A stretch of 64,000 nucleotides of DNA from Dialister sp. (GCA_022722495.1 JAIJLI010000001.1:1-64000), one strand, 5' to 3'. Numbered from the stretch's first letter, positions 34,001 through 42,672 are shown. Notes: a model not told the origin generated them from the letters alone. Made by a program: numbers and translations.

Positions 34001-36754
34001 GATGCGGCTAAAGCTGCAAAGAATTGGCGTGAACTCGAAAAACGTTTGGCTTCCGTAGGAAAGAACACGAAGAAAATCAAAGTTGATGATTCTATCCGAA
34101 AGATGTTCAAAGCAGGTGACCCACGTTTAGGTGGAAACACTATAGATGTTTCAACTTTGCGCCAAATGGTTCGCGAATACAAGAATGCTGCAACTGCCAC
34201 CGCAAAGGGATTAGGAGTGAATCCTTTTGAAAAAGAAGACAAAAAAGCAGCAAAAAATGCGGCAAAAGAACAGCGTGATATTCTCAACGAGCGCATTTCT
34301 CTGTTGAAGGATATGAGTTCTGAATATCAGAAACTCATTAAATACGAAGGCGAAGAGCAAGCTACAGCCGATGTTCGTAAGCACTTTGCGTTGGCGGCAA
34401 AGAATGTTGGTATGAATATAAACAACTTTATCCCAGACCGCCAGACTATTGCAAAGAAGATTGAATATCTTGCAAGCCAATATAAGGAACTCGGAAAACG
34501 TGGCAGCGCATTACGCAACGCCACTGAAATCCGTCTTGATATTGATGAGGAATATTTCAAGCAACAACTTGACGATGCGAAGAACAATGCGCAAGAAGCA
34601 TTCTCACAGCTCGATTTGTTTAAGAAGCTCAAAGGAGAAGGTCTTTCTGATAGCATCATCAAAAGCATGTTCGGGGATTTGACTTCTTCTTTCGATGATG
34701 TGCGCAAGTCTATTACAGATGATTTTGAAGCAAAATGGGGTAAAGACCAAACTAAGTGGGGTGATGATGTTGCAAAGGAATACACGTCACAAATGCAGAA
34801 ACTTGATAAGGAAGTCTATCAAGACCAAGTTAATCAAGCGCAAGAGCTGATTAAGGCATACAAGCAGCAATTGACAGACCAGCTTCAACTCGACAGATGG
34901 TATATCAATGAGCGTTACAAGCTGCAAAACAATGCGAATATTGCCAAGAATCCTGATTTGCAAAGGCAGTTAAAGGAAAACTTGGATGCCCAATACAAGC
35001 AGAAAACAAGCAATAATAACTGGAAAGAGTTTCAGAACTCAGACATGTATGTTCGTTTGTTTGATAATCTAGAGCAGGTTTCATCAAAGGCTCTTGACGC
35101 AATGGCAAAAAGATTGCAAGCTCTTCGTGTTGATTTGAAAAATCTAGACCCTAAAGATGCAAAGTCTATTGTTGAACAGATTAACAAAGTCAATGAAGTT
35201 CGTAATTCACGCAATCCTTTCAAGGCTTTCACTAGTGGACTTAAAGAAATGATTAAGGCTAGCAAAGACTTAAAGAAGTCGGGCGGCGTGGATAAATACG
35301 TAGAACTTAACGAACTTAGAGCAGATTTGACGAGCAAATTACAGAGCCAAAATGCCTATGTTGAGTCTTTGAAACATGAGTATAACGAACTAGCAAAGAT
35401 TAAAGGCGCGGACGAAAGCGTTGTTGCAGCCTTAAAGTTGAAGTTGGCAACCAACAAAAGCATTCGCGACTCTTTAAAATCTCAGTTAAACATCACCGAT
35501 GAGCAGATTGCAAAGCTCGGAACGATTATGACTGAGGAAGAGCAGGCGAAAGCTAAGTTCTCAAAATCCGTGACGGATATTACAGACGTAGTTTCCACAA
35601 TGGCTAACTCGTTTAATGCCCTGTTTGAGGCACTTAGCGGTTCTGATGCTAATTTAGAGAACACTCTGGATATTGTCAGCAGCATCGGTCAGGCAATCGG
35701 TTCGTACTATAGCGGGAACTATGCAGGTGTTGTATCGGGCGCAATGGGCGCGCTTACGGGCGTAGCTAAGCTCTTTAGCAACGAAGGAAAGATTGATAAG
35801 GAAATTGCACGCCAAGAACGCGCTGTAAATTCCTTGCAACACGCTTACGAAAAGCTTAAAAAGAGTATGGACGATGCCTTTGATACGCAAAAGCTCTACG
35901 AATACAACCAAAAATCGGTCGATGCCCTTAAAAAGCAGCAGAAGGCGTACCAAGCAATGATTAACGCAGAGCGCGGTCGCAAGAAACCTGATGAAGGTAA
36001 GATTCAAGAATGGGAACAGCAGATTGATGATTTGAACACAACAATCCAAGAATTAGGTGAGTCTATGACAGAAGCACTTGGCGGCTTCGGTTCTCAGTCT
36101 AACTACAAATCTGCTGCTGAAGCTTTCTCGGAAGCGTGGGTAGATGCTTTCAATGAAGGCAGTGATGCACTCGAAGCACTCAATAATAAGTTTGACGAGT
36201 ATTTCAACACAATGCTCACAAAGCAGTTGATGAATAGAGCTACTTCAAAATACATTCAGCCTATCCTTGAAGCATTCGACAAAGCGGTATCTGAGGGCAG
36301 CGAAGGTGGAAACAATGGTCTTGACGTTACCAAGAAAGAACTCGAAGGTATCAAGGAACTGAAAGACAAGAATCTTGCATTATTCAATGAGTATGCAAAG
36401 AACTTGATGGATGTTCTCAACGTCAAGCCTACTGGCAGTTCAAATATCTCTGCTTTGCAGCAAGGTATTCAGTCTGTTACAGAATCAACCGCACAGGCTT
36501 TGGAATCGATACTCAATTCACTCAGGTTTTATGTAGCCACTCAACAAGCAGATGTCCGCATCATCCGCGACACTCTGTTAGAAAAGCTCGGCAATAGTAT
36601 CAACGCGATAACACAAGATACATCAAGCAGTCCTGTACTCATTGAGTTGAGATTGCAGACAACAATACTTACTGATATTCGCGACACTCTGTCCAGCTGT
36701 GTAAAGGGCGGTCACAAGCAAGGAAGAAATGGTATCAAGGTATTTATGAATTAG
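31091..36754 (+). CDS. Tape measure protein
   Basis: The 1,887-residue product is by far the longest gene and mostly helical, with Ser/Ala/Asn-rich N-terminal coiled coil, hydrophobic segments near residues 555-575 and 615-640 (core GLAIYAVAEVITTVY), and long charged coiled coils after. A Gly/Ala-rich stretch (YYSGNYAGVVSGAMGALTG) near 1,540 and a Gln/Lys-rich tail complete it. Tape measures set tail length and are injected ahead of DNA. A length of about 1,900 residues predicts a tail near 280 nm if the 1.5 angstrom per residue rule holds. It is the last gene before a terminator. Confidence 0.9.
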   Translation: MADSALGSALVIPESALKKIKEADDKLQKLQDTAKNTASSVTQSFKDMSVGTKPFLDSLDQVIAKLATINASASNASSGISNVGASAGNMNNNITSAAQNIQNMVAQLSKMNGSGTSGIMQAALAFQRLQESAKGASGMNIAELKQEIGSIESMLRDTTQNLTKADQDALIKRKKSLQDELRYQQQMYNERAVAFQKALDKMVSAEQSYNNKQRKAYADRAKDYQTRNNKANTTYQGALDFSASANTLNRQVRAIEYLKEARMKLSQTDADYKRKLDILNAAIEQHNKNLKEAGVNSRALTEQTSYMAGYMSRWAQRMAFAFSVGSVKNFVEQIASVRGQFELSERSLEAILQNKPKADEIFNKTVELAVKSPFRIKDLVDYTRQLSAYRIESDKLYDTTKRLADVSAGLGVDMGRLILAYGQVKAAAYLRGSEVRQFTEAGINMYGELQQYFKEVKGEAYTTAQIVDMISKRKVTFEDVEAIFQRMTDKGGTFYNMQEIQAETLQGKISNLKDAFDVMLNDIGKANEGTMKGMVSWGTSMLDNWKALAEIGKALIPILIAIKANSMFAKTSLGQAFSQASGTGIVRYKALFVNSLDGMKKALKDFGGLVKSSLSGIGVGLAIYAVAEVITTVYDKISKYNENVRKAEEETIKAKGAIGALAGTYNDLANAATNANGKLEGKDLEKNVEDRRTTLQKLIDAASKDGLTFKINVDTLDVSQLNTTFSKVEKEYKDFIDSIEVIRRNYAKNDAWNTWFTDGLDDDAGDYKDAVIDALAKSSQMERVVANINANYKQATSTTKKYFDEIRAGQKDNESNIDYMTRMYELIKKINIAQGGSDYKMPSFIGTSQADFNDLIRAMNSVQNKAQELNSEFDAVFGNLRKKYSNDPIKIQGVIDRIAAERDWNQYERDLAYRHFGINVSINKNSMEKEVNWVDDYLSGFFAKKKYGINLVVKEITNDKALESFLEKGDDAAKAAKNWRELEKRLASVGKNTKKIKVDDSIRKMFKAGDPRLGGNTIDVSTLRQMVREYKNAATATAKGLGVNPFEKEDKKAAKNAAKEQRDILNERISLLKDMSSEYQKLIKYEGEEQATADVRKHFALAAKNVGMNINNFIPDRQTIAKKIEYLASQYKELGKRGSALRNATEIRLDIDEEYFKQQLDDAKNNAQEAFSQLDLFKKLKGEGLSDSIIKSMFGDLTSSFDDVRKSITDDFEAKWGKDQTKWGDDVAKEYTSQMQKLDKEVYQDQVNQAQELIKAYKQQLTDQLQLDRWYINERYKLQNNANIAKNPDLQRQLKENLDAQYKQKTSNNNWKEFQNSDMYVRLFDNLEQVSSKALDAMAKRLQALRVDLKNLDPKDAKSIVEQINKVNEVRNSRNPFKAFTSGLKEMIKASKDLKKSGGVDKYVELNELRADLTSKLQSQNAYVESLKHEYNELAKIKGADESVVAALKLKLATNKSIRDSLKSQLNITDEQIAKLGTIMTEEEQAKAKFSKSVTDITDVVSTMANSFNALFEALSGSDANLENTLDIVSSIGQAIGSYYSGNYAGVVSGAMGALTGVAKLFSNEGKIDKEIARQERAVNSLQHAYEKLKKSMDDAFDTQKLYEYNQKSVDALKKQQKAYQAMINAERGRKKPDEGKIQEWEQQIDDLNTTIQELGESMTEALGGFGSQSNYKSAAEAFSEAWVDAFNEGSDALEALNNKFDEYFNTMLTKQLMNRATSKYIQPILEAFDKAVSEGSEGGNNGLDVTKKELEGIKELKDKNLALFNEYAKNLMDVLNVKPTGSSNISALQQGIQSVTESTAQALESILNSLRFYVATQQADVRIIRDTLLEKLGNSINAITQDTSSSPVLIELRLQTTILTDIRDTLSSCVKGGHKQGRNGIKVFMN

Positions 36755-36779
36755 TTTTCTGTGTTCTATATATAAAATT

Positions 36780-36816
36780 AGGGCAAGCTCGGTTTCACAA
36801 CTGAACTTGCCCTTTT
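36780..36816 (+). terminator. Rho-independent terminator after the tape measure gene
   Basis: AGGGCAAG (36780-36787) pairs with CTTGCCCT (36806-36813), followed by TTTTT. It ends the rightward late operon. The 149 bp from here to the convergent gene at 36966 are AT-rich and hold no gene that I can see. Confidence 0.85.
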
Positions 36817-36965
36817 TAATCAACATAAATCTAACTAAACCTTAACTAATATAAAAAGTAAAATTACACTTTATGTCTGTGTTGTACCGCCGTACACTCT
36901 AAGAACTAGAAAATAATATAAATATTCTTTTTTCCAACTTTGCTATTTAAATGAGCTGTAAGGCA

Positions 36966-37499
36966 TTATTTCAGTTCATCCTTACAACTATTCCATTCTG
37001 ACACATAAATCGTTCCTGTCGTCATATTTGCGTCATCGTAGCTAATGATTTTAACATCATTATCCTCTCCGTACTCTATGAGGTCACATTTTCCTTTGCA
37101 TTCGATGCGAACTTCACTCTTTCCGCACACGTAAATGCGAGTAACCATATTCTCTGGAACTTCAATCTCCAAATCCTTGCAGTACGCGACAAGAATAATC
37201 GTAGAGCGCACCTTGACAACTCCATGAGCACCTATATACATTTCGCTAGTATATCCGTGCTCGTTACATTGATAGAATCCATTGGCAAACTCACCAAACT
37301 CTTTCAAAAGGTACTCTTTTGACAATCCCCATCCGAAAGCTATAGAATCAGCCATAAACTCAATTCCGTTTGAATCAAGAGCCATATTTACCAATTCTCG
37401 CTTACTCGCGGCAGAATCCCATTTCCCTTTATATTCTCCGCACAATCCCAATCTTATGGCATTGCGCTTCAACGTCAATAATTCATTGTTATTCCCCAT
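36966..37499 (-). CDS. Hypothetical phage protein (177 aa)
   Basis: A mixed protein whose N-terminal half (LTLKRNAIRLGLCGEYKGKW, then ELVNMALDSNGIEFMADSI) is helical and whose C-terminal half is beta-rich. I recall similar proteins in Bacteroides phages but no function. It overlaps the upstream DnaA-like gene by 11 nt and ends the leftward operon. Confidence 0.65.
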   Translation of the reverse strand: MGNNNELLTLKRNAIRLGLCGEYKGKWDSAASKRELVNMALDSNGIEFMADSIAFGWGLSKEYLLKEFGEFANGFYQCNEHGYTSEMYIGAHGVVKVRSTIILVAYCKDLEIEVPENMVTRIYVCGKSEVRIECKGKCDLIEYGEDNDVKIISYDDANMTTGTIYVSEWNSCKDELK

Positions 37500-37836
37500 A
37501 CCATTCTCTCAATCTATCGTTAATTAAAGTGTTCACATACGCATAGGTTTTGTCGTAACCGACAAGTTCGTGACACTTGCGGACGCATCGCATAGCAGAT
37601 TTCTCGTTAATGTCCGCGCGCTGTGCGATAACGGCATAGGAAAAACCATAGCGATTGTGTAGAACGTCAAGAACAAAGTTTCTTGCTACCGCTCTCGCAA
37701 AAGGAATATTAGTGTTGCCGACATATAAATCGTCAGCATTGACTCCTTCTTTCTCTTCGGTACTCATAGCTGTGTTCACTTGTTCGCAAACCATCCGTTC
37801 TACCTTATCCATCGTATCATTACCTAAGTACACCAT
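37489..37836 (-). CDS. DnaA C-terminal-domain-like HTH protein
   Basis: The 115-residue product has a C-terminal helical unit (VLDVLHNRYGFSYAVIAQRA, then NEKSAMRCVRKCHEL) that resembles the DnaA domain IV fold, which reads DnaA-box DNA. There is no ATPase domain. Small DnaA-C-like proteins in phages probably bind origin or promoter DNA. It could act on the repeats in the control region at 43369-44710, which is speculation. Confidence 0.55.
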   Translation of the reverse strand: MVYLGNDTMDKVERMVCEQVNTAMSTEEKEGVNADDLYVGNTNIPFARAVARNFVLDVLHNRYGFSYAVIAQRADINEKSAMRCVRKCHELVGYDKTYAYVNTLINDRLREWYGE

Positions 37837-37841
37837 ATCCG

Positions 37842-38174
37842 TTATATCTTATTTTTATCTTTATAAACGTAACCTACCGTATCACAAGGGTATTTATCAT
37901 CTGGTGATAAAACACCTGCATCTTCCATCTTCTGCCTGAAATCCACAGAAACCATAGGAACTAACTTGTGCAATCTAGAACCATCGGCGGCAGCCCAAAT
38001 CGGTTTTAGATACTGAACAGGATTCTTAACCTTTACACCATCCCATTTTATTCCGTTCTGAATGAATGGTATAAAGATACCGTCTCGCTTCACTCCGTTA
38101 GCATCACACATCCTTACAATTCTGTAATCTCGGAATAGTCCGTATTTCAGTTCTATATACCATTCATTATACAT
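37842..38174 (-). CDS. Hypothetical phage protein (110 aa)
   Basis: A small mixed protein with Trp/Tyr-rich N-terminus (MYNEWYIELKYGLFRDYRIV). The start is coupled to the upstream stop through the TAGCTTATG junction (38172-38180). No family recognised. Confidence 0.55.
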   Translation of the reverse strand: MYNEWYIELKYGLFRDYRIVRMCDANGVKRDGIFIPFIQNGIKWDGVKVKNPVQYLKPIWAAADGSRLHKLVPMVSVDFRQKMEDAGVLSPDDKYPCDTVGYVYKDKNKI

Positions 38175-38177
38175 AAG

Positions 38178-38753
38178 CTATTCCTTTCCTTGATTAAGAG
38201 CCTCGGCTGCTTGCTCTGCCAATATTGCTTGCTGACCGTGCTCAAAGTTCTTCTTCAAGTCTTCCTCTGTCTCTTCGGAAACTGGAGTGTTCATTACAGT
38301 TTCCAACTCTCTCTGCATACGACCGATGTAATCCATCTTGTTCTTTGCGAACTTTACAGCATCATCTGCATCAGTGAACGCTGTAATCGGATGAGTAATG
38401 TTTGCTTCTGTGATGATAACCATACTATCAAGCATATCCTGATAAGTAACATCTGTCTCAGGGAAAATATCATTCTCTTTCCCCTTTACTTCGTTCTTCA
38501 TCGCGACAAGATTTTCAAGCCACGCGAATGTTGTAGTGGTAAGCGCGTGTCCTTCCATATCAACACCGCCCCAACGCTTAAAACGTGCTTCAAATCCAAT
38601 ATGTGTGTGGAAAATAGCACAATCCTCCAAAATTACGATGAAAAAATGACCGAAGTCGGTAACACTTTCAACATCTTTCTTGTTGATTCCGTCAACAACT
38701 TTAAGCAAACCTGCATTGTTGTCAACAGTCTTCTTTTTTGCAATTCTAGCCAT
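38178..38753 (-). CDS. Hypothetical phage protein (191 aa)
   Basis: Begins with a basic stretch (ARIAKKKTVDNN), has a mixed core with a His-rich motif (IFHTHIGFEARFKRWGG), and ends acidic/helical with Gln and Ala. No catalytic motif clear. It is in the middle of a leftward operon and shares the TAGCTTATG junction with the next gene. Confidence 0.55.
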   Translation of the reverse strand: MARIAKKKTVDNNAGLLKVVDGINKKDVESVTDFGHFFIVILEDCAIFHTHIGFEARFKRWGGVDMEGHALTTTTFAWLENLVAMKNEVKGKENDIFPETDVTYQDMLDSMVIITEANITHPITAFTDADDAVKFAKNKMDYIGRMQRELETVMNTPVSEETEEDLKKNFEHGQQAILAEQAAEALNQGKE

Positions 38754-38763
38754 AACTATATAT

Positions 38764-39033
38764 TTATTCTTGTTCTACAATCGTTTTGTACTCGAAGTTT
38801 CTACATGAAGGATTTTCTTTCGATGTGTATCTCTTCTCCGTGGTATTATGGCAAACCCCATCTTTGAAGAAGAAACAATCCTTGCACGTATATACCAGCG
38901 GAATAATGTCTCCGCAAGCATCATTGTCAGGATTTACGTATGTGTATAAGTTTTTGCCCATGCAATATGGAAACTCAGAATCTTCATCATTCAACAATAC
39001 GCAATCCTTGCAAGTGTAATCAGTCTGTTCCAT
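38764..39033 (-). CDS. Cysteine-rich zinc-ribbon protein (89 aa)
   Basis: Two similar halves each start YTCKDC, at about residues 6 and 48, with later Cys in each (FPYC, DNDACGD; GVCHN, NPSCRN). This internal duplication gives two likely zinc sites. It overlaps the Nmad1 gene by 14 nt, so the two are coupled. Function unknown. Confidence 0.6.
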   Translation of the reverse strand: MEQTDYTCKDCVLLNDEDSEFPYCMGKNLYTYVNPDNDACGDIIPLVYTCKDCFFFKDGVCHNTTEKRYTSKENPSCRNFEYKTIVEQE

Positions 39034-39574
39034 GTTCCTTACGTTTTTGATATTCCATCAATGTCAAGATACAATAGTTAGCGCAGTCAAGAAGAGCATC
39101 TTCCAATGGCTCGTTAGCAACTTGCGCTTCATTATCCTTCAACGTCTTGATACGATTCACTTTCTCCCGTATCTTTCCGTAGCCGTAGTTGATACCAAGC
39201 TCATCATACATTTCGGAAAAAGCATTCCCATAATCACGATTTTTCTTGATGTATGTATCATGCAAGTTATTGAGAATATTTCCATGCATTTCAATGTCGG
39301 AATTTATATCTATTTTATGATTATCGGCAACTGGTGCTACTATATCGAACTCTGTACCAAACATCATAATATCTTCCTCGCAAAAACGAGCGAAATACTT
39401 GTAATCTGTGCTAACAGATGTACATATATAAACATCAGCATCCTTTCTCTCGGCATTGAACAGAATAGGGGTGCTGCCGTCCTGAATACCTATCGGGTCA
39501 AAATTGCATTTTAAACAATCATTTCGTGTGATGTAAAATCGCAGCCCAACCTTAATATCTTCTTTCTTAATCAT
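39020..39574 (-). CDS. Nmad1 / DUF1599 domain protein
   Basis: Residues about 95-175 match DUF1599, called nucleotide modification associated domain 1: NLHDTYIKKNRDYGNAFSEM and then EKVNRIKTLKDNEAQVANEP and LLDCANYCILTLMEY. The domain is a helical, MazG-related fold found with DNA-base-modification genes in phages. The N-terminal ~90 residues are a separate beta-rich part. No partner modification enzyme is visible in this window. The ATG context is TAGCTTATG. Confidence 0.75.
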   Translation of the reverse strand: MIKKEDIKVGLRFYITRNDCLKCNFDPIGIQDGSTPILFNAERKDADVYICTSVSTDYKYFARFCEEDIMMFGTEFDIVAPVADNHKIDINSDIEMHGNILNNLHDTYIKKNRDYGNAFSEMYDELGINYGYGKIREKVNRIKTLKDNEAQVANEPLEDALLDCANYCILTLMEYQKRKEHGTD

Positions 39575-39592
39575 AAGCTATTTCCTTCTATA

Positions 39593-39919
39593 TTAAACCC
39601 CAAAACAAAACCAAAGCAGACCATAAACTTTCATTTCTGCTTCCGAAAGTTGCTTAAAGCACTCAAAGTCATAGTCCTTATTTGCACAAACCCTAATTGG
39701 AGGTGTAAACTCTTTTTGCTTAACTGCTATTGTATATTCCGATTTGTGCGAAAAAACAGAATTCATATCCTCAATAACCGCACACATAACCATTCCGTTC
39801 TCTCGGACATCCGCATTACTTTCTATTTGCTGCTTTAGCTTTCCGACGGAATTGTTTAGGAAAAATTCTTTAGGTGCAAAGTAAATGTAACCAAGTTTTA
39901 ATTTCTCGTTTTTATCCAT
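39593..39919 (-). CDS. Hypothetical phage protein (108 aa)
   Basis: A small mixed protein with Lys-rich N-terminus and a final hydrophobic Trp/Phe segment (MKVYGLLWFCFGV). Start coupled via TAGCTTATG to the upstream zincin-like gene. Unrecognised. Confidence 0.5.
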   Translation of the reverse strand: MDKNEKLKLGYIYFAPKEFFLNNSVGKLKQQIESNADVRENGMVMCAVIEDMNSVFSHKSEYTIAVKQKEFTPPIRVCANKDYDFECFKQLSEAEMKVYGLLWFCFGV

Positions 39920-39922
39920 AAG

Positions 39923-40315
39923 CTATTCCTCCTTATCTTTAATTTCAATGAAATCTCCAATGCCCAAACGAGCCTTGTTGATGCAAGACGCAATCCAGCC
40001 AATCAAGTAGGCAGAAGGCTCGTCGCCGTGCTCCATGCCAATGGCATTCTCGATGGCATCGCAGGCGTGAGAAGCCTCATGGCAGCAATAATCCATTGAC
40101 ATATCCTTCGAACATTGAAACGAAACTAGAACACCACGTCTGTTATCGCTCTTTCTGACAGCTTCGTCGTACGTAACACCGCCGTAATCTATATCAGGAG
40201 CCTTACACCCGTCAAAGCAGGAGTCTATCAGCTCTTTCAGGTCTTTACCGATGTGTACCCAAAGCTTCAAAGGGTAAATCCCGTTTCCGTATTCGTAATA
40301 TCCTTTCTTCTTCAT
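39923..40315 (-). CDS. Zincin-like protein with HEASH motif
   Basis: The 130-residue product has CCHEASHACDAIENAIGMEH, a HExxH-type zinc site, followed about 10 residues later by DEPSAYLIGWIASC, where the Glu could be the third zinc ligand as in gluzincins. I recall similar small proteins in Bacteroidales phages. Whether it is an active protease or only zinc-binding is unknown. Confidence 0.65.
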   Translation of the reverse strand: MKKKGYYEYGNGIYPLKLWVHIGKDLKELIDSCFDGCKAPDIDYGGVTYDEAVRKSDNRRGVLVSFQCSKDMSMDYCCHEASHACDAIENAIGMEHGDEPSAYLIGWIASCINKARLGIGDFIEIKDKEE

Positions 40316-40452
40316 ATTCTCAACTATTTATATTTATGTAAAACAGAACGTGTGGGCTTCGATTCCCACTATATCTCTTCTCTCGCTTATGCGATACGGA
40401 TATACAGCAACTCGTCTCGCTCGGTATGCCATCACTGCATTTCTTGGCAGTG
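40316..40452. other. Intergenic stretch, no gene seen
   Basis: The 137 bp hold a short T-arm-like element (GTGGG-CTTCGATT-CCCAC, near 40351-40368, plus strand) with one base too many in the loop and no acceptor or anticodon arm around it. I see no gene here. Confidence 0.3.
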
Positions 40453-40686
40453 CTACCCTCTACGTCCTGTATGTAATCTTCCTATATGCCACTTCGAGCA
40501 AACCTTGCACAGATACGGATGCCAGCCGAGTGCCTTCAACTTTGGATTCTGATTCAGAAACTCCCAAGCATCATCCTCCGTCTCGTATGCAACCTTTGCC
40601 TTCCATGAATGAACCTTCTTAGTCCAATGTTCTGGGTCTGGTTTGAACGGCGGTACTTTATTAGGATTGTGACGGTTATTCCTCAT
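40453..40686 (-). CDS. Small zinc-finger-like phage protein (77 aa)
   Basis: A basic protein ending in YLCKVCSKWHIGRLHTGRRG. The CxxC...H...H spacing and the preceding helix (TEDDAWEFLNQNP) form a pattern I know from several Bacteroidales phages. It likely binds zinc and nucleic acid. It sits just after the gene at 40683. Confidence 0.65.
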   Translation of the reverse strand: MRNNRHNPNKVPPFKPDPEHWTKKVHSWKAKVAYETEDDAWEFLNQNPKLKALGWHPYLCKVCSKWHIGRLHTGRRG

Positions 40687-40991
40687 AGCTCAATGATATT
40701 AATGCAACTATCATCAATCGCGATATAGCAACCAAGTGTCTCGCGTCTGTAACCACCGAAATCAATAAGAATTTCAGAATCATCGCTTGCGCAAATGAAC
40801 TCTTTGTTGGCAAGCAAATCATCCTTTGTGATGGTTTTCTTAACCTCACTAAAATAAATTCTGCCAACCATAGGTGCATTGACGATACTGCCGACCTTTA
40901 CCACATCATCATCTGATGTTATATATATGATAGGCAAACTACCGTCTGCTTTCTTAAATTCCGTATTATTTAAAAGCTCTTCTTTGTTCAT
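40683..40991 (-). CDS. Hypothetical phage protein (102 aa)
   Basis: The first ATG is at 40991 in the context GGCTTATG; an upstream TTG is less likely. The product has two similar short units (NKEELLNNTEFKKADGS near the start, KDDLLANKEFICASDDS in the middle), a possible internal duplication. It overlaps the upstream gene by 26 nt. No family known to me. Confidence 0.55.
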   Translation of the reverse strand: MNKEELLNNTEFKKADGSLPIIYITSDDDVVKVGSIVNAPMVGRIYFSEVKKTITKDDLLANKEFICASDDSEILIDFGGYRRETLGCYIAIDDSCINIIEL

Positions 40992-41325
40992 AAGCCTTTT
41001 CAAATTTATTAAATTCGCAATCCTTGAATATAGGTTGTTTTAATGTATATGTACATTTAGTTGGTTCTATCCATAAAAGATTTCTCCATTCGTTTGACAT
41101 ACGATTAATTATGTGTTTAATCTTGTCACCATATACAAATTCCAACACCATATCATTACAATCCTCTGATAATTCAAACTCACTGCTAAGTTCAAATCGT
41201 CCCCCGCTCCAAACACATTCAGATGGTTCAATGCCGACTGAATTCATATTGTCTATTACATTATGTATAGAGCCAGTTATTTCTTCAAAATCAGAGTTTT
41301 TGATATAAACGTACCATTTATTCAT
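40966..41325 (-). CDS. Hypothetical phage protein (119 aa)
   Basis: A mixed, acidic protein with Trp-rich middle (ECVWSGGRFELSSEFELSE). It overlaps the downstream gene by 26 nt and starts 5 nt after the AT-hook gene ends. Unrecognised. Confidence 0.55.
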   Translation of the reverse strand: MNKWYVYIKNSDFEEITGSIHNVIDNMNSVGIEPSECVWSGGRFELSSEFELSEDCNDMVLEFVYGDKIKHIINRMSNEWRNLLWIEPTKCTYTLKQPIFKDCEFNKFEKAYEQRRAFK

Positions 41326-41330
41326 ATCAG

Positions 41331-42338
41331 TTACTTTTTAGTTGATGATTTTTTGCGACCGCGTTTCTTTGTCGTGTCGCGCTTGCTAGCAGTGTAATCC
41401 AATTCCGATTTTTTCGGTCTGCCTGGTTTTCGCTTTAATGGAACTGGCTCTTGATAAGGTAACTGCAATGTTTCGCATTCCTCATCTTCGCCAAATTCGT
41501 TCTCGAACTCTCTTCCTTCACGCTTCTCTGCATCGGCATCATAGGCGCGTTTCCACTTGCGCTTGGCAACCTTCAACTGCTCTTTCTTGAATGCTTCTGA
41601 TTCCTCATGAAGCTTATCGTAGTCTATCTCAGGTGCATCAAACTCACCTTCAATACTGCATTCGGGAGTTTTATCAACGTCCTTTGATTCCATTTCCTTA
41701 TGGATGCGGTCTTCCTCTGAAATGTATGGCTCATCATCAACTTTCTGCTTATGACTGGCATTATACTCGTCAATGAACTCTTTAATTTCTTTCTTGGAGC
41801 ATCCATCTTTCCTCATTTCTGCCAACTCAAACTCGAACTTCTGACGTTCAATATCCTCAAATCTCGTTCCGTCCAAATCGCTTCCCTCATTGAGTACGTT
41901 GATTTTCTTGTTTTCCTCATCAGCTTTCATCTGTTTGTCAATGGCAATCTCCAATAACGCATGATTAACGTCCGATTCCGTCATTTCATCGACCTCATAA
42001 GCCCTAGGGTCTTCACCAAGCTCGTTTTTCAGAAAGTTCTTCTTTGCTTCGATGCATCCGCTCGGCAAAAACTGAGCCTCATCAAGATACATATAAGGAT
42101 GAATGCTCTTGATAGACATGATAGGACTCGGTGTGCCGAAGTCTTGCAAAAGCTTCATATATTTGTCCGCATTCTGCTGATAAATGCAGTAGCATTCCTC
42201 CAAATTGCGCTTCTGAACAAGCACAACAGCCATTATCCAGAATGGGTCTTTACCATCCGTGTAGCGTTTCGGCAATCCCTTCGTCTGCAACGATGCTGCT
42301 TCCAACGCCTTATCAAGTGATTCTTCCTTTATTCGCAT
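41331..42338 (-). CDS. AT-hook-containing phage protein (335 aa)
   Basis: The product is strongly charged. Residues 1-100 are helical with Met, Cys and Tyr; the middle is acidic coiled coil; the C-terminus is Lys-rich with KRKPGRPKK, an AT-hook core (GRP flanked by basic residues) that binds the minor groove of AT-rich DNA, and ends KKRGRKKSSTKK. It likely binds phage or host DNA. It is the longest gene of this operon; no enzyme domain is visible. Confidence 0.62.
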   Translation of the reverse strand: MRIKEESLDKALEAASLQTKGLPKRYTDGKDPFWIMAVVLVQKRNLEECYCIYQQNADKYMKLLQDFGTPSPIMSIKSIHPYMYLDEAQFLPSGCIEAKKNFLKNELGEDPRAYEVDEMTESDVNHALLEIAIDKQMKADEENKKINVLNEGSDLDGTRFEDIERQKFEFELAEMRKDGCSKKEIKEFIDEYNASHKQKVDDEPYISEEDRIHKEMESKDVDKTPECSIEGEFDAPEIDYDKLHEESEAFKKEQLKVAKRKWKRAYDADAEKREGREFENEFGEDEECETLQLPYQEPVPLKRKPGRPKKSELDYTASKRDTTKKRGRKKSSTKK

Positions 42339-42359
42339 ATATTCTCAACTTTTAAATGA

Positions 42360-42662
42360 TTACAACTCCTCGGAAGAACCATCGCTAATGGTATCGTCTT
42401 TCCTCAACTCCCACTCATCGGCAGTCATAATCTCCCAATGACCGCAAACGTCTTGCGCCAATACAGAACCGCGTTTCACCTGCTTATGAGCACCTGCCAT
42501 ATTGACGGCAGTAACGCTATAAAGCATATCGGTAACGTCCAAACCATCATCGACCGCATCGGTTGCTTTCTTGATGTCTGTAACGATAGGGCAGTCGAAC
42601 AATGCCTTGATGTTTTCGCCCTTGACCTCAATTGATGTCTTGTATTTGTTCATAATTCGCAT
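42360..42662 (-). CDS. Hypothetical phage protein (about 100 aa)
   Basis: Start uncertain: ATG 42662 or ATG 42653 (MNKYKTSIEVKGEN) are both possible; a GTG at 42680 would run into the tRNA-like sequence. The product is mixed, with an acidic end (SDGSSEEL). No family recognised. Confidence 0.5.
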   Translation of the reverse strand: MRIMNKYKTSIEVKGENIKALFDCPIVTDIKKATDAVDDGLDVTDMLYSVTAVNMAGAHKQVKRGSVLAQDVCGHWEIMTADEWELRKDDTISDGSSEEL

Positions 42663-42672
42663 ATATTTTAAA

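Noticed and set aside
40351-40368. T-arm-like GTGGG-CTTCGATT-CCCAC
   Set aside because: Loop has eight bases and there are no acceptor, D or anticodon arms around it, so not called a tRNA.
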